Below, in pieces: positions 1-7,657 of a stretch of DNA of 14,407 nt. The notes beneath the pieces are model-generated. The model was not told the DNA's origin. It did not search any database and saw nothing but the letters and a program-made list of their open reading frames with translations. The stretch spans positions 1 to 14,407 of the forward strand of contig CAZRVZ010000055.1 of the NCBI GenBank assembly GCA_964603655.1. Direction: 5' to 3'. Numbering within the stretch: the first letter of the stretch is position 1; each line of letters starts with the position of its first letter. A program made the position numbers and the translations under genes. The DNA is from JACPWY01 sp964603655 (lineage in GTDB: Bacteria; Bdellovibrionota; FAC87; UBA2466).

Positions 1-204
1 ACCGTTACCGTTTTCTTCACAGAGTCTGAAGGAATAGTCGGTATCGGAGCGTAGCCCGCTGGCTATAAATGCACGAAGGCCGATGGCGACGGCAGTCGCG
101 CCGCCGCAGGTTGTGGGCGAAATGAGGCCACTTGCACGCGCTCTACTTCTCGGACCGATTGAGAGCTGTCATGCGCCCCTTCAAATTGGTGAGCCCGTAG
201 CCAT
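1..204. other. Left-edge region without a supported gene
   Basis: I see no convincing complete gene here. The first plus-strand frame is open from the window edge to a TAG at 52-54 (ending ...EGIVGIGA), so it could be the last 17 residues of a gene lying mostly outside the window; this cannot be tested from here. A small perfect hairpin, GCGAC-GGCA-GTCGC, sits at 86-99, but no T-run follows it, so I do not call it a terminator. Minus-strand frames hold only very short open stretches. Confidence 0.4.
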
Positions 205-233
205 TTGACCGAACCGCCGCGAGCCCCCATAAT
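205..233 (+). promoter_or_regulatory. Sigma70-type promoter of the SPFH gene
   Basis: TTGACC (205-210) and CATAAT (228-233) each match the consensus at five of six bases and are separated by the ideal 17 bases. Transcription would start near 240, giving a leader of about 26 bases. That leader contains a TGAGG Shine-Dalgarno element (257-261) four bases before the ATG at 266. The spacing and position make this one of the best promoter candidates in the window. It is a sequence match only. Confidence 0.65.
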
Positions 234-265
234 CCAGTGTCTTAAATCATTATTAATGAGGTTTC

Positions 266-1117
266 ATGAGCACTCAATACCGCGATATTCAAACGCCCGA
301 TTTTTCGCAAGTCGCCAAGCTGGCACCACTGATTATTATTGGCGCCGCTGTGGCCGTTCTAGCCGTTGGCAGCTGGTTTATCATTCAGCCGGGATCGGTC
401 GGACTGGTCATTCGCACCGGAAACCTCAATCGGAGCGTGGGAGAAGGGTTGCATTTTAAACTACCGCTCTTTGAGGATATCGTGAGAATGGAGACCCGGG
501 TCCAAAAAGAGGAGGTCAAGGCTAGCGCGTTTTCCCAGGATCTGCAGACCGTCGAAACGGTTGTCGTGGTCAATTTCCGTATTTCCGTCGATGCGGCGGT
601 CAGTGTTTTCAGAAATCTCGGGCGTCAGTACTACGACCGCGTCATCCACCCGGCCACCCAAGAGGCGATTAAGGCGATTACCGCCAAATATACAGCCGAA
701 AACCTGGTTAAGAATCGGGACAAGGTTCGTAACGAAATCAAGGATGAGCTTACGATACGGCTTAAAGCGAGCGAAGTCGATCTCATCGACTTCGCGATTA
801 CCGACTTTGATTTCAGCAAAGAGTTCAATCGCGCTATCGAAGAAAAGCAGATTGCCGAACAGCGCGTATTCACCGCGGCCAACGACCTAAAGCGCATCCA
901 GCAAGAGGCGGAACAAAAAATAGCGACCGCCCGTGCCGAGGCCACATCCCTCGGGCTGCAACGGCAGGCGGTGAGCGCGGAACTCATCGAGCTCCGTCGA
1001 GTCGAGGCCCAGCTTAAGGCGATTGAAAAGTGGAATGGCGTGCTGCCCACCTATACCGGCGGCCACGTAATTCCGTTCATCGGCGGTACCAGCGGTGGTG
1101 CCGGAAAAACCGGGTAG
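266..1117 (+). CDS. Prohibitin/SPFH-domain membrane protein
   Basis: This 283-residue protein is a member of the SPFH/prohibitin (band 7) family, membrane-anchored scaffolds that oligomerise in the inner membrane and often affect proteases such as FtsH or lipid-domain organisation. A short N-terminal tail is followed by one transmembrane segment (about residues 20-40, rich in I, A and V). Next comes the SPFH domain (about 40-200, beginning IIQPGSVGLVIRTG). A charged helical coiled coil (about 190-250) contains the AEQKIATARAEA type of pattern. The end, AIEKWNGVLPTYTGG, is typical of bacterial prohibitin homologues. The size is normal for the family. The start is set by the TGAGG ribosome site four bases upstream. 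The gene appears monocistronic, with its own promoter and terminator. The family assignment is firm; the exact cellular role is not visible from the sequence. Confidence 0.9.
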   Translation: MSTQYRDIQTPDFSQVAKLAPLIIIGAAVAVLAVGSWFIIQPGSVGLVIRTGNLNRSVGEGLHFKLPLFEDIVRMETRVQKEEVKASAFSQDLQTVETVVVVNFRISVDAAVSVFRNLGRQYYDRVIHPATQEAIKAITAKYTAENLVKNRDKVRNEIKDELTIRLKASEVDLIDFAITDFDFSKEFNRAIEEKQIAEQRVFTAANDLKRIQQEAEQKIATARAEATSLGLQRQAVSAELIELRRVEAQLKAIEKWNGVLPTYTGGHVIPFIGGTSGGAGKTG

Positions 1118-1164
1118 ACATCATTAGGTGATCAACACATCAGCCACCGTCAAAATTCGAGAGC

Positions 1165-1209
1165 GGCATTGGGTGCGCCAAGATGCGCACCGCGTGTGCC
1201 AACTTTTTT
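1165..1209 (+). terminator. Rho-independent terminator after the SPFH gene
   Basis: A perfect 7-bp stem, GGTGCGC (1172-1178) with GCGCACC (1185-1191), closes a 6-base loop. It is extended by an outer GGCA/TGCC pairing (1165-1168 with 1197-1200) across an internal loop. A run of six T follows at 1204-1209. It lies 47 bases after the SPFH stop codon and before the next gene, as expected for an intrinsic terminator. Confidence 0.6.
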
Positions 1210-1265
1210 AATCACCCATTTGGGATAAACCAATTATCCTTTAAAAACTCCCTAAGGAGATCCGC

Positions 1266-2054
1266 ATGGCAAGGTTTTCGATTGAGATTCGTTTCACAGG
1301 GGGTCTGAATGCCGTTCAAGAGGCTGCGTTCCAAGACGCTAGCAACCGTTGGACCGAGGTCATCGTGGGAGATTTTCCGCGCATACAAATCGGAAAGGAG
1401 ATCATCGAGACCTTGGTTATCGAGGCCTCTGGAGCCAAGATCGACCAGGCCGGAGGGGCGAAAGGCAACATTTTGGGTCAATCCTCACCTACAGATTTTT
1501 TACCCAACGGACTTCCAGCGAAGGGGTTTATGGAGTTTGACAATTTCGATCTTGGCCAGATGGAAACCGATGGCACACTTCACAGCGTGATTCTACACGA
1601 GATGGGGCATGTGCTGGGAATCGGATCCATTTGGAAAGGGATGGGACTTCTGGCTGGACCCGGAACAGCAAACCCGCGATTTGTCGGCACGAAGGCAGGT
1701 AAAGAATGGAGAGTTCTCTCCCAGTTGCCCGCCAATCAATTACCTGTAGAGAACCGAGGAGGACCAGGAACCGCCGACTCCCATTGGCGCGAGAGCGTTT
1801 TCGGAAACGAATTAATGACGGGATTTATCAGTGGCATGACCCAACCGATAAGCCGCATGACCATCGCATCCTTGGCCGATCTCGGATACAGAGTCAGCTT
1901 TTCAACGGCGGACCCGTTTACAATTCCCTCGCACCTTGTAGTGAGAGCCATGGGTGTTGGGGCAGACCCAGAAAGAGTACGGCGCTGTACGTTCGGCAAC
2001 AGACCCATAAGAAAATTCAAGCCAACGCACTGGCCGGAGGCAGCTTTGGTGTAA
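1266..2054 (+). CDS. Leishmanolysin-like (M8-type) zinc metalloprotease
   Basis: This 262-residue protein has a metzincin active site. HEMGHVLGIG at residues 111-120 supplies two zinc histidines, the catalytic glutamate and the conserved glycine. A distant third histidine at residue 173 (in TADSHWRE) and a Met-turn-like ELMTGF (182-187) follow the leishmanolysin (M8) order, rather than the compact HExxHxxGxxH of other metzincins. The N-terminus (FSIEIRFTGGLNAVQEAAFQ) resembles bacterial leishmanolysin-related proteins. The domain ends near ASLADLGYRV (201-210), and about 50 basic residues of unrecognised tail follow. The start is supported by AAGGAGA at 1254-1260; an in-frame TAA at 1242-1244 rules out a longer N-terminus, so there is no Sec signal peptide, which is odd for a family that usually acts outside the cell. 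The protein ends 20 bases from the convergent nuoI. Confidence 0.82.
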   Translation: MARFSIEIRFTGGLNAVQEAAFQDASNRWTEVIVGDFPRIQIGKEIIETLVIEASGAKIDQAGGAKGNILGQSSPTDFLPNGLPAKGFMEFDNFDLGQMETDGTLHSVILHEMGHVLGIGSIWKGMGLLAGPGTANPRFVGTKAGKEWRVLSQLPANQLPVENRGGPGTADSHWRESVFGNELMTGFISGMTQPISRMTIASLADLGYRVSFSTADPFTIPSHLVVRAMGVGADPERVRRCTFGNRPIRKFKPTHWPEAALV

Positions 2055-2074
2055 GTTTTGCTCTCGCCTAAGCG

Positions 2075-2572
2075 TCACGGGTGCTGCACCACACTCAGCA
2101 CGTTTTTGCCATCGTTACCAGCTCGGCCGTTCTTGATGAGGTCTTCCTTGGTGAAAATGAAATCGCTGCGGTCAAAAGCCGCCAGCTCATAGCCCGGCCC
2201 CATGCGAATCGCATCGACAGGACAGGCCTCTTCGCACATGCCGCAGAACACGCAGCGTAGCATGTCGATATTAAATTCCTTGGGGAATTTCTCGACCCGG
2301 GGGTCAGGGTGCTCGGCGGCGGTGATGTGGATGCACGCGGCGGGACACGCGGTAGCGCAAAGCATGCAGGCCGTGCACCGAATATCCCCGTCTTTTTTCA
2401 CCGTGAGAATATGGAGCCCACGAAATCGTTTGGAGTAGGCGCGGCGCTGCTCGGGGTACTCAATGGTAGGGAGTCGTCGCAGCCGCAATAGGTTTCCAAA
2501 AAAATGGCGCCCCGTAATCCAAAGCCCGATCAAAATTGGTCTGAGATAAGCCCCTTTGATTTTTTTAGCCAA
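2075..2572 (-). CDS. nuoI: NADH-quinone oxidoreductase subunit I
   Basis: NuoI is the two-cluster ferredoxin-like subunit that passes electrons from the NuoG chain toward cluster N2 in NuoB. Starting at TTG 2572 gives 165 residues (MAKKIKGAYL...), the usual family size. The two 4Fe-4S motifs are complete: C66, C69, C72, C76 and C107, C110, C113, C117, the ligands of N6a and N6b. The frame is open further upstream to about 2698, but that extension lies wholly inside nuoG and does not look like NuoI. TTGGCTAA joins the nuoI start to the nuoG stop in an 8-base overlap, and CGGGGTG lies four bases before the TTG. It is the last gene of the nuo operon. Normally nuoH precedes nuoI; here it is absent. 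Confidence 0.93.
   Translation of the reverse strand: MAKKIKGAYLRPILIGLWITGRHFFGNLLRLRRLPTIEYPEQRRAYSKRFRGLHILTVKKDGDIRCTACMLCATACPAACIHITAAEHPDPRVEKFPKEFNIDMLRCVFCGMCEEACPVDAIRMGPGYELAAFDRSDFIFTKEDLIKNGRAGNDGKNVLSVVQHP
2081..2107 (+). terminator. Intrinsic terminator of the metalloprotease, inside nuoI
   Basis: GTGCTG (2081-2086) pairs perfectly with CAGCAC (2096-2101) around a 9-base loop, followed by G and five T (2103-2107). It lies 27 bases after the metalloprotease stop codon on the plus strand. The same bases are the antisense of the last codons of nuoI, so the nuoI coding end doubles as the terminator of the convergent gene. The stem is short, so efficiency is uncertain. Confidence 0.5.
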
Positions 2573-4136
2573 GGGGCACCCCGAGCGGTGGAAACTTCGA
2601 AAGGGATTCGTTCGGACAAAATTGCGGGCGAACCATCTCTTCAAAGACGCGCGCCGGATGATTACTTGGCAATGGCAACCGATCGCCCCGTTGTGCAATT
2701 CCCCAGGCCAACTGGTGAGCGTCCCGCGAAAGTCCCTGTAGCGGAAGTGCTTTCGTCAACTTCTGCACCCGTCCGAGCGCATTGATCACGGTTCCGGTTT
2801 TTTCAAACGAACTCACATTGGGTAACAGCCAACACGCGCGCTCAAACGAGGCGCGACGATTGGACGCATGTACGAAGAGCGGCACCGAAATGCTCTCGGC
2901 AATCAAGTCCCATGCCTCGCAGCGCTCCCCCTCGAGTCCGACCACGAGGACCCCCGAATAGCTGCCCTTCTTTAGTCGCGCCCGAGCCTCAGTAATTCCC
3001 AAATTGGCAAACGGAATTCGACGGGACAGCTCGGAAAATCCGCGCGCGTTGGGTGTGACATCCCGATGCTTGAGCACTCCGTCATAGGGCTCCGTCTCTC
3101 CTGTGACCTCTTCATTCACGAGCCAACAATAGTTCTGAACGCCTAACTGCGAATAGGTCGTCACCGAATCGATCAGCTCTTCATTGGTCAGTTGCGTGGA
3201 TAGAAAAATGAGCATCCCTTCCTTTGCCATCATATCCCCGATAGACTTAAACGCTTCGTTCCAAGTCGACTCCTTCCAACCATTGTCGTTAACGAGCGGA
3301 GTCGGAATGCGACCCTCGTAAACGGAATGAAAATCCCATCGGCCGGTATCGCAGATCCAACTTCTATTCACCTCGGGATTTCGCCGGGGTTCTACCCGGT
3401 AAAGACGCCTGGTATCCGGATTCACTGACACCGTGGTGTTACAACCACGGGCACACGAAGTGCAGACGCTCTCATGCTTTTGCAAAAACCATACGCGGCA
3501 CTGAAACCGGAAATCCTTGGCCGTCAGCGCGCCAACCGGGCAAATATCGGCAAGATTCCCGGTGTAATCATTCCGGAGTGGCCCGCCGTCGTAGGTTCTG
3601 AGTTCGCTGCGATCGCCCCGATTGAATATGCCAAGCTCGTTCGTTTTTGACACTTCTTCGGTAAAACGCACACACCGCGTGCACAAAATACACCGTTCAG
3701 AATCGAGCATAATCGTGCCGATATCCTGCACCTTGGGCTTGTGTACCTTTTCAAAAGACATGCGACTCGAATACAAACCGTAGTCGAGATAAAAATCCTG
3801 CAGTTTACATTCACCCGCCTTGTCGCAAATCGGACAATCCAGCGGGTGGTTGATGAGGTGGAGTTCAAGCACCCCCTTCACCGTTTCCCGAATCTTCTCG
3901 GTATCGGTACGTACCACCATCCCTTCAGTTGCTACGGTATTGCACGATATTTGCGCCTTCGGCATTTTTTCGATGTCGACCATACACATCCGGCAAACTC
4001 CCGCGACCGATAGGTCCGGATGGTAGCAATAATGGGGAATAAAAACTCCGGCCTGCCTTGCGGCCTCAAAGACAGACGTGTCTTTCGCCACCGAAATCGC
4101 CTTGCCGTTTACCGTTATCGCGACGGACTTAGTCAA
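2565..4136 (-). CDS. nuoG: NADH-quinone oxidoreductase subunit G (short form)
   Basis: NuoG carries most of the Fe-S wire of the complex I peripheral arm. N1b ligands are C37, C48, C51 and C65. N5 is formed by H97 with C101, C104 and C110. N4 is C149, C152, C155 and C199. The molybdopterin-oxidoreductase-like domain starts with C225, C228, C232 and C262, the ligands of the off-path cluster N7, which many NuoG proteins lack. The protein is 523 residues, well below the roughly 680-900 of most NuoG, because the C-terminal domain is short. The domain has no obvious break, so this looks like a compact form rather than a frameshift. Translation starts at TTG 4136, overlapping the nuoF stop as TTGA. 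The first residues (KSVAITVNGK) match the start of the family. Confidence 0.93.
   Translation of the reverse strand: MTKSVAITVNGKAISVAKDTSVFEAARQAGVFIPHYCYHPDLSVAGVCRMCMVDIEKMPKAQISCNTVATEGMVVRTDTEKIRETVKGVLELHLINHPLDCPICDKAGECKLQDFYLDYGLYSSRMSFEKVHKPKVQDIGTIMLDSERCILCTRCVRFTEEVSKTNELGIFNRGDRSELRTYDGGPLRNDYTGNLADICPVGALTAKDFRFQCRVWFLQKHESVCTSCARGCNTTVSVNPDTRRLYRVEPRRNPEVNRSWICDTGRWDFHSVYEGRIPTPLVNDNGWKESTWNEAFKSIGDMMAKEGMLIFLSTQLTNEELIDSVTTYSQLGVQNYCWLVNEEVTGETEPYDGVLKHRDVTPNARGFSELSRRIPFANLGITEARARLKKGSYSGVLVVGLEGERCEAWDLIAESISVPLFVHASNRRASFERACWLLPNVSSFEKTGTVINALGRVQKLTKALPLQGLSRDAHQLAWGIAQRGDRLPLPSNHPARVFEEMVRPQFCPNESLSKFPPLGVPLG
2577..2583 (-). promoter_or_regulatory. Ribosome-binding motif deciding the nuoI TTG start
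   Basis: Read on the minus strand, CGGGGTG is followed by CCCC and then TTG. The same heptamer with the same 4-base spacing precedes the TTG start of nuoG. It is a G-rich, imperfect Shine-Dalgarno sequence; its position supports the short nuoI start. Confidence 0.45.
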
Positions 4137-5404
4137 CGCTCACCCCGCACGAATTCCTCTGGGAATTTGCTTAAGAATCCCAGCACAGGCATTGCCGCGG
4201 CATCAGACAATGCGCAAATTGTCGTTCCTATCATCTGTCCGGCAGTCTTACGAAGATTTGCAATATCATTGTCCACGTCGCTTGCACTGCCACTTCCCGA
4301 TTCGAGCCTCTGCATTGTTTTATGCAGCCATCCGGTACCCTCGCGGCAAGGCGTGCACTGACCGCAGCTCTCATCCCAATAAAACTCCGTCAGTCGCTCG
4401 AGAATCTTCAAAAGCGGATACCCCTCGGGAATGACGATGATCCCGCCCGCCCCCAAGAAAGTCCCAAATTTTGTCATCGACTCAAAATCTAGCGTTGCCT
4501 GAGAAACCTCGTCAGCGGTCAACGGCGGCGTTGAGCTGCCGCCGGGAATTACCGCCTTGAGCCGCGCGCCGTTTTTCATGCCGCCGCCGTAGTGGTCAAT
4601 GAGATCCTTTAATGGAAAGCCCAGCTCCTCTTCGTAGACACCAGGCCGATTCACCCAACCACTGAGGCAGAACAATCGTGTCCCACGACTCTGCTCGGTT
4701 CCGTATTTCGCAAAGGCCTCGGCACCGTGACGGACGATCCACGGAATGGTTGCCAGGGTCTCGACGTTATTGACGACTGTCGGACACCCCAGAAATCCGC
4801 TCACCGCGGGAAACGGAGGCTTGAGCCGCGGGTACCCTTTTTTCCCCTCGAGCGATGAAATCAGTCCCGTCTCCTCACCACAAATATAGGCGCCGGCCCC
4901 GCGGTGAAGAACCAACTCCAGGGAATGATTCGACCCCAGGACGTTTTTGCCCAAAATGCCCCTCGCGTAGGCCTCGTCGATCGCCTGCTGAACAACCCGG
5001 GCCGCCTTTGCGTACTCGCCACGAATGTAAATATAACTCTTGTGGCTACCGATCGCGTAGCTCGCAATGACGATCCCCTCGATCATCAGGTGCGGGTTTT
5101 TTTCGAGGATCACTCTGTCCTTAAATGTGCCCGGCTCGGACTCGTCCGCATTGCACAAAAGGAAAACAGGCTTCCCGCTGTTAATGGGAACGAAACCCCA
5201 TTTATTTCCCATCGGAAAACCCGCGCCACCACGTCCCCTGAGGCCGCTCTTTTTAACCTGATCGATGAGCACTGCTGGACTCAGGGACAGCGCCTTTTTC
5301 GCGGCTTGGTAGCCGCCCACCGATTCGTATTGTGCCAGTCGATCAAGGCCAGAGACATTCTGGTTTTCAAGCAATATACGCCGTTCGGGCGCGAGGAGCT
5401 TCAT
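4133..5404 (-). CDS. nuoF: NADH-quinone oxidoreductase subunit F
   Basis: NuoF is the NADH- and FMN-binding subunit, the electron entry point of complex I. The FMN/NADH glycine-rich segment GLRGRGGAGFPMGNKWG (54-70), the acidic CNADESEPGTFKDR (84-97) and ICGEETGLISSLEG (174-187) are all present. The N3 4Fe-4S cluster ligands are C347, C350, C353 and C397. The length of 423 residues is normal. The ATG overlaps the nuoE stop as ATGA, with AAGGAG five bases upstream, the best Shine-Dalgarno of the operon. It makes the NADH dehydrogenase module with NuoE and NuoG, so this complex should oxidise NADH rather than use another donor. Confidence 0.97.
   Translation of the reverse strand: MKLLAPERRILLENQNVSGLDRLAQYESVGGYQAAKKALSLSPAVLIDQVKKSGLRGRGGAGFPMGNKWGFVPINSGKPVFLLCNADESEPGTFKDRVILEKNPHLMIEGIVIASYAIGSHKSYIYIRGEYAKAARVVQQAIDEAYARGILGKNVLGSNHSLELVLHRGAGAYICGEETGLISSLEGKKGYPRLKPPFPAVSGFLGCPTVVNNVETLATIPWIVRHGAEAFAKYGTEQSRGTRLFCLSGWVNRPGVYEEELGFPLKDLIDHYGGGMKNGARLKAVIPGGSSTPPLTADEVSQATLDFESMTKFGTFLGAGGIIVIPEGYPLLKILERLTEFYWDESCGQCTPCREGTGWLHKTMQRLESGSGSASDVDNDIANLRKTAGQMIGTTICALSDAAAMPVLGFLSKFPEEFVRGER
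4141..4147 (-). promoter_or_regulatory. Ribosome-binding motif deciding the nuoG TTG start
   Basis: On the minus strand CGGGGTG lies four bases before TTG (4136-4134), inside the last nuoF codons. It is identical in sequence and spacing to the motif before nuoI. It supports the TTG as a real start, together with the family-typical N-terminus that follows. Confidence 0.45.
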
Positions 5405-5943
5405 GAGAGCTCCTTTTGCAATTCTTCGAGTACTACGCCCGAACGCAATGCCTCAACCGCACGCCTTGCTTTTTGCGGTGTCATATTTTCAAAATAATCA
5501 TCGTTAATTTGCACTACCGGTGCTGTATCGCAAGAGCCCAGACACTGAACGTGCACTAGACTCATCATTCCGTCTGGAGCGACCTCGTCGTGTTTGACCC
5601 CCAATGCGCCAAGTTCCTTGAGCAACGTCTCGGAGCCCATCATGCTGCAGGTGATATTGTTGCATACCTGGAAGCAGTATCGCCCGCGGTCCTTTCGCCG
5701 AAACAGCGTATAAAAACTCGCCGCCTCAATTACCTCTCGTGGATGCATGTCCAATCGCCCGGCGACGTAGATGAGAACCTCATCCGTGAGAACTCCCCAT
5801 TGGTCCTGAGCCAAATAGAGAGCGGGCAGAAGCGCAGATCGGGTCTGTTCGTACTTGGCGACATAACCCGTAAAACGAGTCTCTCGGTCCGGGGTAAATT
5901 GCAAATTATTTGCAGTCGGGGGTGTAAAAATAGCCTCACTCAT
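5401..5943 (-). CDS. nuoE: NADH-quinone oxidoreductase subunit E
   Basis: NuoE is the thioredoxin-fold 2Fe-2S subunit that pairs with NuoF in the NADH-oxidising module. The N1a ligands C94, C99, C134 and C138 occur in VCNNITCS and QCLGSCD, the usual C-x4-C and C-x3-C arrangement. The chosen ATG at 5943 gives 180 residues. It overlaps the nuoD stop as ATGA and has AGGGGA about eight bases upstream. A longer reading to 6018 would add an arginine-rich segment that is just nuoD out of frame. The N-terminal three-helix part (about 25-80, ending EVIEAASFYTLF) is typical of the family. Confidence 0.95.
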   Translation of the reverse strand: MSEAIFTPPTANNLQFTPDRETRFTGYVAKYEQTRSALLPALYLAQDQWGVLTDEVLIYVAGRLDMHPREVIEAASFYTLFRRKDRGRYCFQVCNNITCSMMGSETLLKELGALGVKHDEVAPDGMMSLVHVQCLGSCDTAPVVQINDDYFENMTPQKARRAVEALRSGVVLEELQKELS

Positions 5944-7130
5944 CGATCGAGTTCCCCTGCGACGATGTTTAGACTTCCCAAGCCGGCAACCACGTCCGAA
6001 ATGGTCTGACCGCGACACATTTCGGGAAATGCTTGATAGATGGCAAAACAGGGAGCCCGCACCCTAACTCGGTAGGGTCGCCCCTGACCGTCCGAGGACA
6101 CAAAAAACCCAAGTTCTCCATTGGCCGCTTCGGTGTACGAATACACCTCTCCGATCGGCGTCTGAATCCCGTGCATGATCAATTTGAAATGGGCCATCAG
6201 ACCTTCGATGCTGTTATAAACCGCATCTTTCGGTGGCAGCACTATTGACCAGTCCTTAATATTGACCTCTCCGTCAGGAATGTCCGCCAGGACCTGATGG
6301 ATAATTTTCAAGCTCTCTCGCATCTCCCGCATTCTGACGCGGAATCGGGCATAAGTGTCTCCCTCGTTTTCGGTCACGACCTGCCAGTCAAATTTGTCGT
6401 AGTCGTAATAGGGGTGAGCGCGCCGAACGTCATAATCGACGCCGCAGGCCCGCAGACAGGGTCCAGTAAATCCGTACTCGATGGCGCGCTCAGCGGAAAT
6501 CGCGGCGACCCCCTGAGTTCTGTCGATCCAAATTCGATTGTGGGTCAAAAGGCCATCCACATCATCGAGTGTCCGGGGAAGATTAGTCACGATTCGCTTA
6601 CACCAGTCGAGCCAACCGTCGGGAAGGTCCTGCATCAGTCCGCCGACGCGTGTGTAACTGGTCGTCAGCCGGGCACCGCATGCCGCCTCGAAAAGATCGT
6701 AAATGTTTTCACGCTCCCTGAAAAAATACCAGAAACACGTTAGCGCTCCGATGTCCACGGCGTTCGTTCCGATACACACCAGATGGTCTACTATCCGGGA
6801 AAGTTCACAGAGGAGCACGCGAATGCGCTCGCACCGTTTCGTTATCTGGACTCCCAATAACTTTTCGACCGCCATCACGTAACCAACGTTATTCATCAGG
6901 GCCGAGCAGTAGTTTAGGCGGTCGGTAAACGGAATCACCTGAGTCCAGGTGTGGGTCTCCGCCATTTTTTCAAAGCAACGGTGAAGGTAGCCGATTTCCA
7001 GCCGCATCTCGTCCACGACCTCGCCGTTTAACTTTACAAAAATCCGCAGTGTCCCGTGCGTAGCCGGGTGAGAAGGCCCCAAATTCAGCATCATAAAAGG
7101 CGCTGTAGGTGGTTGTGAGGTGGTCGGCAT
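5940..7130 (-). CDS. nuoD: NADH-quinone oxidoreductase subunit D
   Basis: NuoD is the 49-kDa-type subunit, related to NiFe-hydrogenase large subunits, that forms part of the quinone-binding cavity next to NuoB. The N-terminal LGPSHPATHGTLR (residues 17-29) is the conserved quinone-site loop. ERENIYDLFEAACGARLTTSY and the glycine-rich C-terminus ISDVVAGLGSLNIVAGELDR (each 20-21 residues long, named here by position near the middle and at 377-396) also follow the family. At 396 residues it is normal in size and is separate from nuoC, unlike the fused nuoCD of enterobacteria. The ATG shares one base with the nuoC stop (TAATG), with GGAG five bases upstream. No NiFe-binding cysteine pairs are seen, which separates it from the hydrogenase homologues. 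Confidence 0.96.
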   Translation of the reverse strand: MPTTSQPPTAPFMMLNLGPSHPATHGTLRIFVKLNGEVVDEMRLEIGYLHRCFEKMAETHTWTQVIPFTDRLNYCSALMNNVGYVMAVEKLLGVQITKRCERIRVLLCELSRIVDHLVCIGTNAVDIGALTCFWYFFRERENIYDLFEAACGARLTTSYTRVGGLMQDLPDGWLDWCKRIVTNLPRTLDDVDGLLTHNRIWIDRTQGVAAISAERAIEYGFTGPCLRACGVDYDVRRAHPYYDYDKFDWQVVTENEGDTYARFRVRMREMRESLKIIHQVLADIPDGEVNIKDWSIVLPPKDAVYNSIEGLMAHFKLIMHGIQTPIGEVYSYTEAANGELGFFVSSDGQGRPYRVRVRAPCFAIYQAFPEMCRGQTISDVVAGLGSLNIVAGELDR

Positions 7131-7657
7131 TACATCTCCGCCGAGGAAATGGCGCTCTTGAGTCGCTGATACCGATCCGCGGGGTACTCTTTTCTTAAGG
7201 CATGCCCCTCGAAATCATTGTGACAGAGAATCCGTTTAAGCCCGGGGTGCCCCTCAAAGCGAATTCCAAAGAGATCCCAAGCCTCACGTTCAAACCAGTT
7301 CGCCGCCGCAAACAGACCGCACAATGAAGGAACCGAATCTCCCGTCAACCTCGCCCGCAGGCGAATCCGATATTTGTTTTTGAGCGAATAAAAAATGTAA
7401 ATCACCGCGAGTCCCGAAACATTCGGAGCATACTCAGAATAGTCCATCCCGAATAAATCCACGAGCAGGTCGAAACCAAAATCCTGTTTGAGCACACGCG
7501 CCATTTCCGGGATCTTTGACGCAGAAACATCAAAGGCCAGATCTCCGCGGAATTCGCTCACGGCCTGAATATCTGATTGAAATCGAGTGCGAAACGCCAA
7601 AAATCTATCAGGGGCGATTTTGGCGGTTTTATCGGTGCTTGTGGCGATCTCGGTCAC
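7130..7657 (-). CDS. nuoC: NADH-quinone oxidoreductase subunit C
   Basis: NuoC is the 30-kDa-type subunit of the connecting module; it has no cofactor and stabilises NuoD and NuoI. The signature REAWDLFGIRFEGHP (124-138) and the C-terminal FEGHALRKEYP (149-159) are clear. I place the start at GTG 7657, giving 175 residues, because GGAGGA (7665-7670) lies seven bases upstream. The frame is open to 7771, but that stretch overlaps nuoB extensively and is not NuoC-like. With this start, nuoC overlaps the end of nuoB by 29 bases, implying translational coupling. Confidence 0.94.
   Translation of the reverse strand: MTEIATSTDKTAKIAPDRFLAFRTRFQSDIQAVSEFRGDLAFDVSASKIPEMARVLKQDFGFDLLVDLFGMDYSEYAPNVSGLAVIYIFYSLKNKYRIRLRARLTGDSVPSLCGLFAAANWFEREAWDLFGIRFEGHPGLKRILCHNDFEGHALRKEYPADRYQRLKSAISSAEM

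Noticed and set aside
86..99. GCGAC-GGCA-GTCGC hairpin near the left edge as a terminator
   Set aside because: The stem is only five base pairs and no T-run follows on either strand.
1706..2071. Second plus-strand reading frame within the metalloprotease, considered as a frameshifted continuation
   Set aside because: The main frame keeps the Met-turn, the LADLGYRV end and all zinc ligands to 2054. The alternative frame has no recognisable domain.
2573..2698. Longer N-terminus for NuoI starting near 2698
   Set aside because: The added 42 residues lie wholly inside nuoG, are basic and cysteine-poor, and do not resemble NuoI. TTG 2572 gives the normal family length with a ribosome motif.
4904..5497. 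Plus-strand frame of 197 residues opposite nuoF/nuoE
   Set aside because: It lies antisense to two clearly conserved nuo genes and shows no motif of its own.
5944..6018. Longer N-terminus for NuoE starting at 6018
   Set aside because: The extra segment is arginine-rich out-of-frame nuoD sequence. The ATG at 5943 has the ATGA overlap and a ribosome site.
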